A DNA stretch of 64,000 bases from Paucibacter sp. KBW04 (GCF_003852425.1 NZ_QAJN01000001.1:571987-635986); one strand, 5' to 3'; numbered from the stretch's first letter, positions 56,510 to 64,000 are shown. A program made the numbers and translations. Notes: generated from the letters alone by a model not told the origin.

Positions 56510-56554
56510 CTAGCTCAAAGGATGCGCTAGTGCCCTAGGCGGACTACTCTGAAC
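56510..56554 (+). promoter_or_regulatory. CTAG elements and -10-like box upstream of PEP-CTERM gene 3
   Basis: CTAG occurs at 56510, in CTAGTGCC at 56527-56534, and again overlapping it at about 56535 (CCTAGG), followed by CTACTCTGAAC (56544-56554). The same two words, CTAGTACC and CTACACTGAAC, precede the PEP-CTERM gene at 22612. The rest of 56400-56598 shows no gene. A shared promoter/activator arrangement is inferred. Confidence 0.4.
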
Positions 56555-56598
56555 AGGCCTTCCCAGTGCTTGTTCAACCCCATAGAAAGAGAGCTCCC

Positions 56599-57282
56599 AT
56601 GCGTCATACCGCCTCACTTCGCCTCCTCGTGGCCGCCAGCGCCTTGTCGGTGTCGGGCCTCAGCTTCGCCGGTTTCAGCAACGCCACCTTTGCCTACTCC
56701 GGTGGCAGCACGACCAACTATCTGCAGCTCAATGGCAGCAACCAGGTGATCGAGTTTTCGCGCGGCTGGGTCGACCAGACCGGCTCCAACAACGGTGGCG
56801 GCAGCGGCGCCAACTACATCGCCGGTGTCTGCGGCAGCTCCGATGGTTGTTTCGGTAACGATGCCGAGTACCACAACTACTTTGCCTTCAATTTCAACAA
56901 TCTCTTCAGCGGCACGGTCAATACCGCCAGCCTGGTTTTGAATCAACCGAGCAATGGCTACATCACGCCAGCCAGCACCATCACCTACACCTTGTTCGAT
57001 GTGAGCAGCAACCCTTCCCTGGGATCGGGCGTGGCGCTTTACAACGATCTTGGCTCGGGCATCAGCTATGGCACGGTGGTGGTGGATGCCAGCAGCGCGG
57101 GTGGCTTGGTCACGGTCAACTTCAATGCGGCCGGCCTGGCGGCTTTGAATGCGGCAGTCAGCAATAACACCAACTTCTATGTCGGCGGTGCTGTGGCTGC
57201 GGTGCCCGAGCCTGCCACCTGGGCATTGAGCGCCGCGGGCTTGCTCCTGCTGGCCCTGCGTCGGCGCGCCGCCCAGGCTTGA
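56599..57282 (+). CDS. PEP-CTERM sorting domain surface protein (227 aa)
   Basis: Signal peptide (about 1-24, LLVAASALSVSGLSFA), an Asn/Gly/Ser-rich beta-type body with two Cys in IAGVCGSSDGCFGNDAEYHN, and the C-terminal exosortase signal VPEPATWALSAAGLLLLAL followed by RRRAAQA. It is the third PEP-CTERM protein in the window. A ribosome-binding site (AGAAAGAGAG) precedes the ATG. Specific function unknown. It is convergent with the beta-propeller gene 16 bases away. Confidence 0.88.
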   Translation: MRHTASLRLLVAASALSVSGLSFAGFSNATFAYSGGSTTNYLQLNGSNQVIEFSRGWVDQTGSNNGGGSGANYIAGVCGSSDGCFGNDAEYHNYFAFNFNNLFSGTVNTASLVLNQPSNGYITPASTITYTLFDVSSNPSLGSGVALYNDLGSGISYGTVVVDASSAGGLVTVNFNAAGLAALNAAVSNNTNFYVGGAVAAVPEPATWALSAAGLLLLALRRRAAQA

Positions 57283-57298
57283 GAAAAGCGCCCAAGCT

Positions 57299-58240
57299 TT
57301 AGCGAATCGCCACACCCCAAGGCAGCTTGCCCACGGCGATATCGCTGAGTTTGCGGCGGCTCTCGGTATCGATGACCGAGACCGTGCCCGCGCGGCCACA
57401 GGCCACGTAGAGCTTTTTGCCGTCGGGCGTCAGGGCCATATTCCAGGGCCGGGCGCCCACGGCAATCGTCGCCACGATTTGCAGCGAGGCGCTGTCCAGC
57501 ACCGAGACGCTGGCCGCCCCGCCATTCGAGATATAGACCTGGCGCCCATCTGGGCTGACGGCGATGCCATTGGCTCGCAGGCCGGCCGGAATCTTGGCGC
57601 TGATGCTCAGGCTGGCCCGGTCGATCACATAGAGCTCGCTGGCGTTCTCCGCCGCCACATAAGCCCGCCGTCCGTCGGGCGAGAAACCAATGCCGCGCGG
57701 CCTGGCGCCCACGGCGATCTGGCCGATCTGGCGGCGTGCGGCCACATCGATCACATCGACCGCCTCGCCTTCTTCGGCACTGACGAAGACCTGCAAGCCG
57801 TCCGGGCTGAAGACGGCGTGCTCGGGGTTCTTGCCTTTCAAGCTCACGCCAAAGGCCTTGCTCTGGGTTCGGGTGTCCACAAAGACCACCTCATTGCTTT
57901 CCTCAATGGCCGCCACCACCCAGCGCCCATCGGGCGAGATACCCACGCCCTCGGGTGATTCGCCCAGATCGATGCTGGCGATGGCCTTGCGTGCCTGTAG
58001 GTCCAGCAAGACCAGCTGGTTGCCCGCTTGATCGCTGACGTAGGCCAGCTTGCCGTCCAGGCTGATCACCGTGCCGCGCGGCTTCTTGCCTGCGGCGATC
58101 TCGGTCAGCACCTGATCGGTGGCGGTATCGATCACGCTGAGCGTGCCCGAGCCCTCGTTGGGCACATAGGCAAAGGGTGCGGCCCCCGCGCACAGAGGCA
58201 GGAGCAGGGCCAGAAAAGTCTTGAGTTGACGGGTCAGCAT
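57299..58240 (-). CDS. YVTN-family beta-propeller protein associated with PQQ-dependent catabolism
   Basis: A 313-residue exported protein (signal peptide about 1-20, LLLPLCAGA) made of seven YVTN repeats, each of the form GxLSVIDTATDQVLTEIAAGKKPRG ... ISLDGKLAYVSD (split). Such propellers accompany PQQ alcohol dehydrogenase clusters in Pseudomonas and others. It is the last gene of the cytochrome c-550 operon. The start at 58240 has GGAG nine bases upstream. Role: unknown, possibly holding or assembling the periplasmic dehydrogenase. Confidence 0.87.
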   Translation of the reverse strand: MLTRQLKTFLALLLPLCAGAAPFAYVPNEGSGTLSVIDTATDQVLTEIAAGKKPRGTVISLDGKLAYVSDQAGNQLVLLDLQARKAIASIDLGESPEGVGISPDGRWVVAAIEESNEVVFVDTRTQSKAFGVSLKGKNPEHAVFSPDGLQVFVSAEEGEAVDVIDVAARRQIGQIAVGARPRGIGFSPDGRRAYVAAENASELYVIDRASLSISAKIPAGLRANGIAVSPDGRQVYISNGGAASVSVLDSASLQIVATIAVGARPWNMALTPDGKKLYVACGRAGTVSVIDTESRRKLSDIAVGKLPWGVAIR

Positions 58241-58254
58241 GGGGTACTCCAAGC

Positions 58255-58785
58255 TCAGGGCCAGATTCTTTGCAAGAGGCCGTCGCGGTCCACAAAGTGG
58301 TGCTTCAAGGCCATGGCGATATGGCCCAGGATCAGCGCGCAGAAGACCCAGGCCAGACCTTTGTGAAAGCCATTCAAGGCGGCGTAGACGGCCGGCGATT
58401 CGGGCCCCCAGGGCGCGATGGCATGGCCAAAAAACTTGATGCCGTGCTTGCTGAAGTTGGAGGCCAGATAGGCGCTCAGCGGCATCAGCAGCATGCAGGC
58501 GTAGAGGGCGCGGTGGCCCCATAGCGCGGCCAGGGTCTGTGCCCGGCTCATGCGGGCAGGCCAGCCGGGTGAGGGCTGTCGCAGACGCCAGAACAGGCGC
58601 AGCAGCAACAGGCCCAGCAAGATCAAGCCCCAGGACTTGTGCAGATTGATGACTCCAGCGCGCGCCGGTGTGCCACGCGGGGCCAGTTCATCGAGCGCGA
58701 AGCCAAAGCCGATCTGGGCCAGCAAGGCCAGGCCCATCAAGGCATGCAGCCAGCGGGCAAAGCGGTCGTAGCGCGGCGCGCCCAT
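58255..58785 (-). CDS. Cytochrome b561 family protein
   Basis: A 176-residue protein with four transmembrane helices and His pairs for two b haems: RYDRFARWLHALMGLALLAQ, NLHKSWGLILLGLLLLRLFW, WGHRALYACMLLMPLSAYLA and FHKGLAWVFCALILGHIAMA. It transfers electrons between the quinone pool and a periplasmic partner. It lies between the TonB receptor and the beta-propeller genes of the operon (1-base gap to the receptor stop). Confidence 0.9.
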   Translation of the reverse strand: MGAPRYDRFARWLHALMGLALLAQIGFGFALDELAPRGTPARAGVINLHKSWGLILLGLLLLRLFWRLRQPSPGWPARMSRAQTLAALWGHRALYACMLLMPLSAYLASNFSKHGIKFFGHAIAPWGPESPAVYAALNGFHKGLAWVFCALILGHIAMALKHHFVDRDGLLQRIWP

Positions 58786-58786
58786 C

Positions 58787-60955
58787 TCAGAAGCTCAGGC
58801 CGGCCGAGATGCTGGCCAGCCAAATGCGGCCCGGCGCGGGCTCGAAGAAGCGGCTGTTGCCCTCGTTGACGATGACCGAGCCCGACACCTGGCGATCGAA
58901 AAGATTGTCGATGCGCACAAAGGCGTTCACATCCCAGGCCCCCAGCTTGAGCAGATAGCCCGCGTTGGCGCTTAGCAGGCCATGGCCGGGTGCGGCATCG
59001 CTATTGAGGTCGTTGACAAAGACCTGGCTCAGGGCGCGAGCCTCCAGCCCCGCGCGCCAGCCCTGTGGTGGCGCCCAGTTGAGCGCAGCGAAGAAGGCAT
59101 GCTTGGCGATGCCAGGAATCTTGCTGCCCGCGGCGATGGCTTGATTGGGCGAGGCACAGGGGCTGCTGGTGCAAGTCATGAAGCCGTCGCGATACTCGGC
59201 GTCCAGATAGGTGTAGGCCAGCTGGGCTTGCAGGTCGCGAGGCAAGGTCTTGCTCCAGGCCAGCTCTAAACCCAGGCGGCGGCTGCGGCCGGCGTTCTGG
59301 TAGCTGGCGCGGCCGCCCACATTGCTTTGCGTCACGATCTCCTGCGCCGTGTGGGTCTGGAACAGGGCTAGGCTGCCTTGCCCCCATTCGCTGCTTCTAG
59401 CCTTGAGGCCCAGTTCCAGGCTGTCGCTGCGGGCGGCTTGCAGGGCGAAGTTGAGGCCGGTCTGGCCGTTGGGCCGGTAGGACAGCTCATTCAGCGTGGG
59501 CGTCTCAAAGCCTCGCCCGGCCGAGGCGTAAACATGCAGGCCAGGGCTGAGGGCGTAGAGCAGACCCAGCACTGGCAGGGTGGCACGGTAGTCGGCGCTG
59601 CCACTATCGTCCGGGTTGCTGGCCGTGATGTAGGCGTCGTTGGACTTGAAATGCACTTGGGTGCGGCGCAGCCCGGCATTGAGGGTCCAGCGCGGCGCGG
59701 GCTGCCAGCTCAGCTGCAGATAGGGGTCCAGGCTGCTGACCTCGTTGTTTTCCTGGCGGCGCAAATCGCCCTGTACGCCCAGGCTGCTGCCCACATAGTT
59801 GAGGTAGCCGCGGCGCTCTTCTTTCAGCTGGTCATAGGCCAGACCCGCGACGGCCTGCAAGAGCCCGCCGGCCCACAGGGTCTTGAGGTTCCAGCGCAAA
59901 TCGGCTCCGCGGTAGTCCCGCGTTAGGTCGATCACGCCGCCCGGATGCAGCGGATTTTTTTGAGTGGCGACCGGGATGGACTGGAACTGCTCGGTGTTTC
60001 GGTGGCCGCCGTAGACCATGGCCGTCAAGGCATTGCTGCTGTCGAGCTGGCGTTCGTAGATCAGGCCCAGCTGGGTTTGATCCATGGTCTTGCGGGTGTT
60101 GAAGCTCAGGGCCGAGGGATCGACGCTGCGCGGGTCGGCCTGGAACTGGGCCCGTGTAAGGCCTAGCGGGTCTTGGGCGATGGGCAGGTCCACCCGATTG
60201 GCAACGAGGGTCAGCTTGCTAGCCTCATCCGGCCGCAGGCTCAGCTTGACGTTGCCCAGGCGGCGTTGGGCCTGGCTGTGCTCGCGATAGCCCTCGGTGT
60301 CGAACTGGCTGGCGCTGAGCATATAGCTGAATTGTTTGGGGCCTTCCACCGCGCCACTGAGCTGGCTGCTGATGCGGCGCAGGCCATCGGAGCCGGTGGC
60401 GACGCTCAGGCCCAAGCGAGGCGGCCCCGCGCCGTCCTCGCTGAAGACATTGATGACGCCGCCTGAGGAGTTGCCGTAGAGCGCCGAGAAGGGGCCGCGC
60501 AAAACCTCCATCCTGCCAACCGACCCTAGGTCCACATGGCTGATTTGGCCCTGCCCATCGGGCAAGGTGGCGGGGATGCCGTCCACATAGAGGCGCACAC
60601 CGCGGATGCCAAAACTGGCCCGCGCGCCAAAGCCCCGCACCGAAATCTGCACGTCTTGCGCATAGTTTTGGCGGTCCCGCGCCAGCAGGCCGGGCACGGC
60701 AAGCAAGCTCTCGGAGATATTGATCTGGGCGCGGCGGTCCCGGGCTTCGTCGCCGTCGATACGGCTGATGGAGGCCGGCACGTCAAAGCTCTGCGCCTCG
60801 CTGCGGGTGGCGCTAACGACCACGCGCTCCAGGCTGGCGCGTGCCTCCGTTTCTTGCGCCTGGGCCGTGGCGCAGAGCAGCAGGGCGACGCACACGGTCG
60901 GGCGCAGGCTCAGGCCTTGGCGAGGGCAGGGCCGCGGGAGTGGGCGGCGCTTCAT
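58787..60955 (-). CDS. TonB-dependent outer membrane receptor
   Basis: A 722-residue receptor. Signal peptide about 1-34 (PTVCVALLLCATAQAQ), a TonB-box-like VVVSATRSEAQSFD, plug domain (SISRIDGDEARDRRAQINIS, VRGFGARASFGIRGVRLYVD, MEVLRGPFSALYGNSSGGVI) and a 22-strand barrel ending ...LASISAGLSF with terminal Phe. Its ligand cannot be read from sequence. Being embedded in a PQQ-type alcohol oxidation operon, it could bring in a metal-chelate or lanthanophore for the dehydrogenase, as LutH does in methylotrophs. Its start overlaps the previous gene stop by 4 bases. Confidence 0.92.
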   Translation of the reverse strand: MKRRPLPRPCPRQGLSLRPTVCVALLLCATAQAQETEARASLERVVVSATRSEAQSFDVPASISRIDGDEARDRRAQINISESLLAVPGLLARDRQNYAQDVQISVRGFGARASFGIRGVRLYVDGIPATLPDGQGQISHVDLGSVGRMEVLRGPFSALYGNSSGGVINVFSEDGAGPPRLGLSVATGSDGLRRISSQLSGAVEGPKQFSYMLSASQFDTEGYREHSQAQRRLGNVKLSLRPDEASKLTLVANRVDLPIAQDPLGLTRAQFQADPRSVDPSALSFNTRKTMDQTQLGLIYERQLDSSNALTAMVYGGHRNTEQFQSIPVATQKNPLHPGGVIDLTRDYRGADLRWNLKTLWAGGLLQAVAGLAYDQLKEERRGYLNYVGSSLGVQGDLRRQENNEVSSLDPYLQLSWQPAPRWTLNAGLRRTQVHFKSNDAYITASNPDDSGSADYRATLPVLGLLYALSPGLHVYASAGRGFETPTLNELSYRPNGQTGLNFALQAARSDSLELGLKARSSEWGQGSLALFQTHTAQEIVTQSNVGGRASYQNAGRSRRLGLELAWSKTLPRDLQAQLAYTYLDAEYRDGFMTCTSSPCASPNQAIAAGSKIPGIAKHAFFAALNWAPPQGWRAGLEARALSQVFVNDLNSDAAPGHGLLSANAGYLLKLGAWDVNAFVRIDNLFDRQVSGSVIVNEGNSRFFEPAPGRIWLASISAGLSF

Positions 60956-61818
60956 GCTTTTTGCCAGCTCACATTGTGGGCCTCGAAGATGCGCTTCAAC
61001 TCGCCTCGGCTCGTCAAGGTATTGAGTGCCGCTTGCAGGGCTTGCGCCAGACCGACCGCGTCTTTCTTGACGGCCAGTCCGGTGGCCCAGCCATCGCGTG
61101 GCGCGCGGGCCAGGGGCAGGGCTTCGATGGCGAAGTCGGCGCGGCCACGCAAGACCGATTCCAGCTCCGAGGCCAGGCCCACGGCGGCCGCGAACTCGCC
61201 TCGCAGCAGGGCTTGGGCGCATTCGGCGCCATCCTTCCAATGGGTGTTCAGCTGGCCTTGGTAGGCCCCGCCATCGGCACCCAGCATCAACCAACCGGCC
61301 AAGGTCTGGCCCGGCACGGCCACCGTTTCGCGGCCCAGCTGGGCGAGTTGCTCCAGCTGCGGCAGGCGCGCCTTGTTGCGAGCCAGCACGATGTGCTCGC
61401 GGTAGTAGGGCGCAAAAATCAGGGCCTGGGGCGTGGCGTCCATCAGCGGCCGGTCCACCGGCACATGCATCAGCACATCGGCCGGGCCGTAGCCCAGGTA
61501 ATGCCCTTTCCAGACCATATTGCGCAGGTCGTCGTTCATGCTTTCGTCGGCGTTGAAAGGCATCAGCTCCAGCTTGAGGCCCAGGGCCTGTGCCAGGGCT
61601 TGGGCCAGATCCACATCAATGCCCCGGCCCCGCACATGAAAAGGCGGCATGTCTTGGTAGATGCCCACGCGCAGGCTGCCACGGGCGAGGATCTTGTCCA
61701 GGCTGCTGGCGGGCTGATCGACGCCGGCTGCCCAGGCCTCGCCCAGGCTCGTGCCCGCACAAGCCAGCCCGGCCAGCTGAGCCAGCTGAGTCAGCAAGCG
61801 GCGTCGGCCGGCCTTCAT
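60952..61818 (-). CDS. Periplasmic substrate-binding-fold protein of the PQQ alcohol dehydrogenase cluster
   Basis: A 288-residue family 3 binding protein fold: signal peptide (about 1-30, a Tat-like MKAGRRRLLTQLAQLAG), then SLRVGIYQDMPPFHVRGRGI, DVDLAQALAQALGLKLELMP and PYYREHIVLARNKA. No ABC permease or ATPase is adjacent. Proteins of this type (MoxJ/XoxJ, PedG-like) accompany quinoprotein dehydrogenases and help activate or connect them. It is coupled to the cytochrome c-550 gene before it and the TonB receptor after it by 4-base ATGA overlaps. Confidence 0.85.
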   Translation of the reverse strand: MKAGRRRLLTQLAQLAGLACAGTSLGEAWAAGVDQPASSLDKILARGSLRVGIYQDMPPFHVRGRGIDVDLAQALAQALGLKLELMPFNADESMNDDLRNMVWKGHYLGYGPADVLMHVPVDRPLMDATPQALIFAPYYREHIVLARNKARLPQLEQLAQLGRETVAVPGQTLAGWLMLGADGGAYQGQLNTHWKDGAECAQALLRGEFAAAVGLASELESVLRGRADFAIEALPLARAPRDGWATGLAVKKDAVGLAQALQAALNTLTSRGELKRIFEAHNVSWQKA

Positions 61819-62366
61819 TGCGACACCTGCAGAGGCTTCTCGCGACGACTTTCCAGATAGCTCTTGATGGCCCATATCGCCTCCTGATCGAAGACGCCCT
61901 CAAACGGCGGCATGTAAACCGCGCCGTTTCGACTGCGGCCATGGCGCACCGTGGTGAGGAAGTACTCGTCGTTGTCCTTGACGCAGGCCTCACGGCGCTT
62001 GAGCTCTTTGAGGCCGCTGCAGTCGTTGTCCAGCCGGCGCAGGTCGGGGGCGATGCCCCCGGAGATGGCTTCAAGCCCGTGGCAGCGGGCGCAGTTCTGG
62101 CCAAAGGCCGAGCTGCCGACCTTGATGGCGGCTTCGTTCTGGCGATAAGGGTTTTCGCTGCGCCAGCCCTCGCCCAGGCGGGGCAGGCTGGAGGTGTCCA
62201 CCGCCTGGGGAGTGACATCGCCATGACTCCAGACCAGGCCCGTGCCGCCCAGCAGCAGGGCCAGGGCAAGGGCCGAGGCGCGCCAATGCAAGGGCTTGCT
62301 CAGGCCCGGGCTGGGCGCTGGCAGGCCTTGCTTGCGGGTGTGGGAAGAGGGGCTTGGCTGGCGCAT
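61815..62366 (-). CDS. pedF: Cytochrome c-550 (PedF-like)
   Basis: A 183-residue monohaem periplasmic cytochrome. Signal/anchor about 30-47 (ALALALLLGGTGLVWSHG), then HGDVTPQAVDTSSLPRLGEG and WRSENPYR, which are conserved in PedF, then haem site CARCHGLEA and axial Met in NGAVYMPPFEG. PedF/ExaB accepts electrons from the PQQ ethanol dehydrogenases PedE/PedH. First gene of the operon, reading from a sigma-54 promoter. The first 28 residues before the hydrophobic core are unusually long for a signal peptide; a shorter start has no Met candidate. Confidence 0.88.
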   Translation of the reverse strand: MRQPSPSSHTRKQGLPAPSPGLSKPLHWRASALALALLLGGTGLVWSHGDVTPQAVDTSSLPRLGEGWRSENPYRQNEAAIKVGSSAFGQNCARCHGLEAISGGIAPDLRRLDNDCSGLKELKRREACVKDNDEYFLTTVRHGRSRNGAVYMPPFEGVFDQEAIWAIKSYLESRREKPLQVSQ

Positions 62367-62426
62367 GGTTTGTCTCCGCTTTGGGCTTTGGATTTGGGCT
62401 GGGTTGCTGTGGCTTTGCCAAGCTTG

Positions 62427-62442
62427 TGCAAAGTCCATGCCA
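62427..62442 (-). promoter_or_regulatory. Sigma-54 (-24/-12) promoter of the cytochrome c-550 operon
   Basis: On the minus strand TGGCATGGACTTTGCA matches the RpoN consensus (TGGCAYG, 4-base spacer, TTGCW) at every key base. Transcription would start near 62415, about 50 bases before the cytochrome ATG. A sigma-54 activator is encoded divergently next door, which strengthens the call. Confidence 0.85.
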
Positions 62443-62525
62443 CGCGGGCCTGTCCCAATCTGACACAGATCAAACTGGGGAATGTTCCATGGACAAGTTT
62501 TGCTCCGGCGCGCAGCATGGGCCTG

Positions 62526-62549
62526 GGTGTTCAAAAGAGCGTGAACACC
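62526..62549. promoter_or_regulatory. Candidate activator binding site (upstream activating sequence)
   Basis: GGTGTTC (62526-62532) and GAACACC (62543-62549) form a perfect inverted repeat with a 10-base spacer. Its centre is about 120 bases from the expected start of the cytochrome operon, the usual distance for a sigma-54 enhancer. A second, imperfect site (GGAATGTTCC, 62479-62488) lies nearer the promoter. The rest of 62367-62691 contains no gene. Confidence 0.6.
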
Positions 62550-62691
62550 GGTCCGGCTCGGCTTCAGAGCGAGCTTTCTGCCCATAGGCAGGGCCATGCG
62601 GGCGAGCGGCGAGCAGCCAAGCCATGGATCGATGACCGGTGCGCGCGATGAGAGACAAGCTGCTTTGGGCAGCGCAAAAAGGAAGACCTTG

Positions 62692-64000
62692 ATGTCCACG
62701 ACTTCCAATCCTGCGCTTGGCAACGCGTCTGCATTGCCGCGTGCCGAATTCATCGAGCGGTCCCATCAGCGCAGTGCGGGTCTGGGCCTGTCCCGGGCGG
62801 AGAAGCGCGAAGTCGAACCCATGGTGCGCAGCGACCTGACCCTGGCGCGTGAGCGCAATCAGCGTCTCTATCTGCATGCCGCGCCGGTGATGCATATGCT
62901 GTTTGAGCAAATCATCAATACCGAAAGCATGATCGTGATGACCGACGCGGCCGGCACCATTCTTCACTCGGTGGGCGACGATGATTTCCTGGCCCGCGCC
63001 GATAAGGTGGCCCTGGCGCCCGGCGCCAACTGGGCCGAGCATTCGCGCGGCACCAATGCGATTGGCACGGCCTTGTTCGAGGGTTCGCCCACGCTGATTC
63101 ATGGCCCCGAGCATTTCATGCACGCCAATAATTTCCTGACCTGCTCGGCCGCGCCCATCTTTGACCCCCGCGGCAATATGCTGGGCGTGCTCGATGTGAC
63201 CGGCGATCACCGCAGCTATCACCAGCACACCATGGGCTTGGTGCGCATGTCGGCCCGCATGATTGAGAACCACTGGCTCTCCGACGATTACAACAACCGC
63301 CTGCGCCTGCACTTCCACAGCCGGGCCGAGTTCATCGGCACGCTGCTGGAGGGCATTCTGGTGGTGGGGCCGGATGGCAAGCTCTTGGGTGCCAATCGCG
63401 GGGCGCTTGATCAGCTGGGCTTGAGCGGCGCGGCCTTGCGGGCGCAGACCCTCACCAGCTTGCTAGGCACGACCACGGCCGCCATTTACGACCATTTCCG
63501 CATGCCTTTGTCGGCGCCCATGCGTCTGAGCCTGGTCAATGGCCAGAGCTTTTATGTCAGCGCCCGCTTTGACTGGCCCTCGCGCCCGGTGGTGGCGGGC
63601 CTGGGTTTACTCAAACCCGATCAGCAAGAGGCGGGCGCCTTCGATGGCGCGGCTGCGGGCGGCCTGAACAGCGACAGCGGCCCGGTGCGCTCCTGGCTGC
63701 CCGGCGCTGAGGCTTGCGAGCCGGGCTCCGTTGAGCAAGGGGTGGGCATGGAGCGTTCGGCACGCAAGCTCGGGGCCCCGCCAGCGCTTGCGGCCCAGCC
63801 TGGCGAGCCCGGTCATAAACTTTCGGGGCTGCAATATCTGCGCACCGGTGACGCCCAGGTCGACACCTTGGTGCAGAAAATTCAACGCATTCTGGACCGC
63901 GACATCCCCTTGCTGATCCTGGGCGAAACCGGCACCGGCAAGGAGTTGCTGGCGCGTGCCGTGCATGTGGATTCCAAGCGGGCGCGCCAGCCCTTTGTGG
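62692..64000 (+). CDS. GAF-domain sigma-54-dependent activator, AcoR-like (partial, runs off right edge)
   Basis: The visible 436 residues start MSTTSNPALGNASALPRAEF after GGAAG. Residues about 75-200 are a GAF domain (MIVMTDAAGTILHSVGDDD, WAEHSRGTNAIGTALFEGSP) and about 225-310 a PAS-like domain. The sigma-54 AAA+ domain follows: LILGETGTGKELLARAVH is its Walker A. The layout matches AcoR, the activator of acetoin catabolism, and its relatives controlling alcohol oxidation. Divergent position and a sigma-54 promoter on the cytochrome operon make that operon the likely target. The GAFTGA loop and the Fis-type DNA-binding helix lie beyond the window. Confidence 0.92.
   Translation, partial: MSTTSNPALGNASALPRAEFIERSHQRSAGLGLSRAEKREVEPMVRSDLTLARERNQRLYLHAAPVMHMLFEQIINTESMIVMTDAAGTILHSVGDDDFLARADKVALAPGANWAEHSRGTNAIGTALFEGSPTLIHGPEHFMHANNFLTCSAAPIFDPRGNMLGVLDVTGDHRSYHQHTMGLVRMSARMIENHWLSDDYNNRLRLHFHSRAEFIGTLLEGILVVGPDGKLLGANRGALDQLGLSGAALRAQTLTSLLGTTTAAIYDHFRMPLSAPMRLSLVNGQSFYVSARFDWPSRPVVAGLGLLKPDQQEAGAFDGAAAGGLNSDSGPVRSWLPGAEACEPGSVEQGVGMERSARKLGAPPALAAQPGEPGHKLSGLQYLRTGDAQVDTLVQKIQRILDRDIPLLILGETGTGKELLARAVHVDSKRARQPFV

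Noticed and set aside
60952-61818. Amino acid ABC importer binding protein
   Set aside because: The fold fits, but there are no permease or ATPase genes, and the operon is of the PQQ alcohol dehydrogenase type, where such proteins act without a transporter.

Overview
The window is a gene-dense, GC-rich stretch of bacterial chromosome. The gene families point to a betaproteobacterium of the order Burkholderiales (Roseateles / Rubrivivax / Paucibacter-like). The clues are PEP-CTERM surface proteins with a PrsT-type TPR protein, a YaeQ protein, an M48 / pterin dehydratase / RsgA operon, a PabB-PabC fusion and a PedF-type cytochrome. This placement is inferred from gene content, not from a marker gene. 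I see no rRNA, tRNA, CRISPR array, intact insertion sequence or prophage. About 58 protein genes fill most of the window, many coupled by 1-4 nt stop/start overlaps.

Layout. 1-1.5 kb: a pair of acyl-CoA dehydrogenase genes (the left one cut by the window edge). 1.7-5.5 kb: a PEP-CTERM protein and the long TPR protein PrsT. 5.6-8 kb: a retropepsin-like protease with YajQ, divergent from murB. 8-12.2 kb: argG, a small molybdopterin-fold periplasmic protein and a hybrid histidine kinase, all co-oriented. 12.5-15.1 kb: an acyl-CoA ligase and a GNAT-DUF924 fusion. 15.1-22.4 kb: a prolyl oligopeptidase with YaeQ, two small conserved proteins, a Dcp-like M3 peptidase, an SDR and a small membrane protein. 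22.6-24.1 kb: a second PEP-CTERM gene, then a low-GC scar holding the 3' half of an endonuclease/exonuclease/phosphatase gene. 24.1-30.1 kb: fatty acid hydroxylase, rsgA, pterin dehydratase, M48 protease, orn, pabBC. 30.2-36.6 kb: a lysine/alanine-rich protein with a SWIM finger and a decayed SNF2 ATPase, a DEAD-box RNA helicase with a long leader, a cold-shock-DUF1294 membrane protein and a SirB-like protein.

36.66-41.68 kb holds the most notable operon: a kleisin-like protein, a KITE-like protein and a 939-residue SMC-type ATPase. This is the gene order of MksFEB/Wadjet condensins, but no JetD/MksG nuclease follows; a YafY-type WYL regulator and a VOC protein follow instead. 42.9-49.8 kb: an EVE protein, an MgtC protein, a tandem-FKBP isomerase, gluQRS, a LysR regulator divergent from pirin and a flavodoxin, a DUF599 membrane protein and a small lipoprotein.

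49.9-54.1 kb: a complete polar amino acid ABC importer operon with an embedded AstE/AspA-like amidohydrolase. 54.2-57.3 kb: an alpha/beta hydrolase, trhO, slyX and a third PEP-CTERM protein. 57.3-64 kb: a cluster of the kind that serves periplasmic PQQ alcohol dehydrogenases. In transcription order it holds a PedF-like cytochrome c-550, a substrate-binding-fold protein, a TonB receptor, a b561 cytochrome and a YVTN beta-propeller. It reads leftward from a clear -24/-12 sigma-54 promoter. A GAF/sigma-54 activator is divergent from it and is cut by the right edge. The dehydrogenase itself is not in view.
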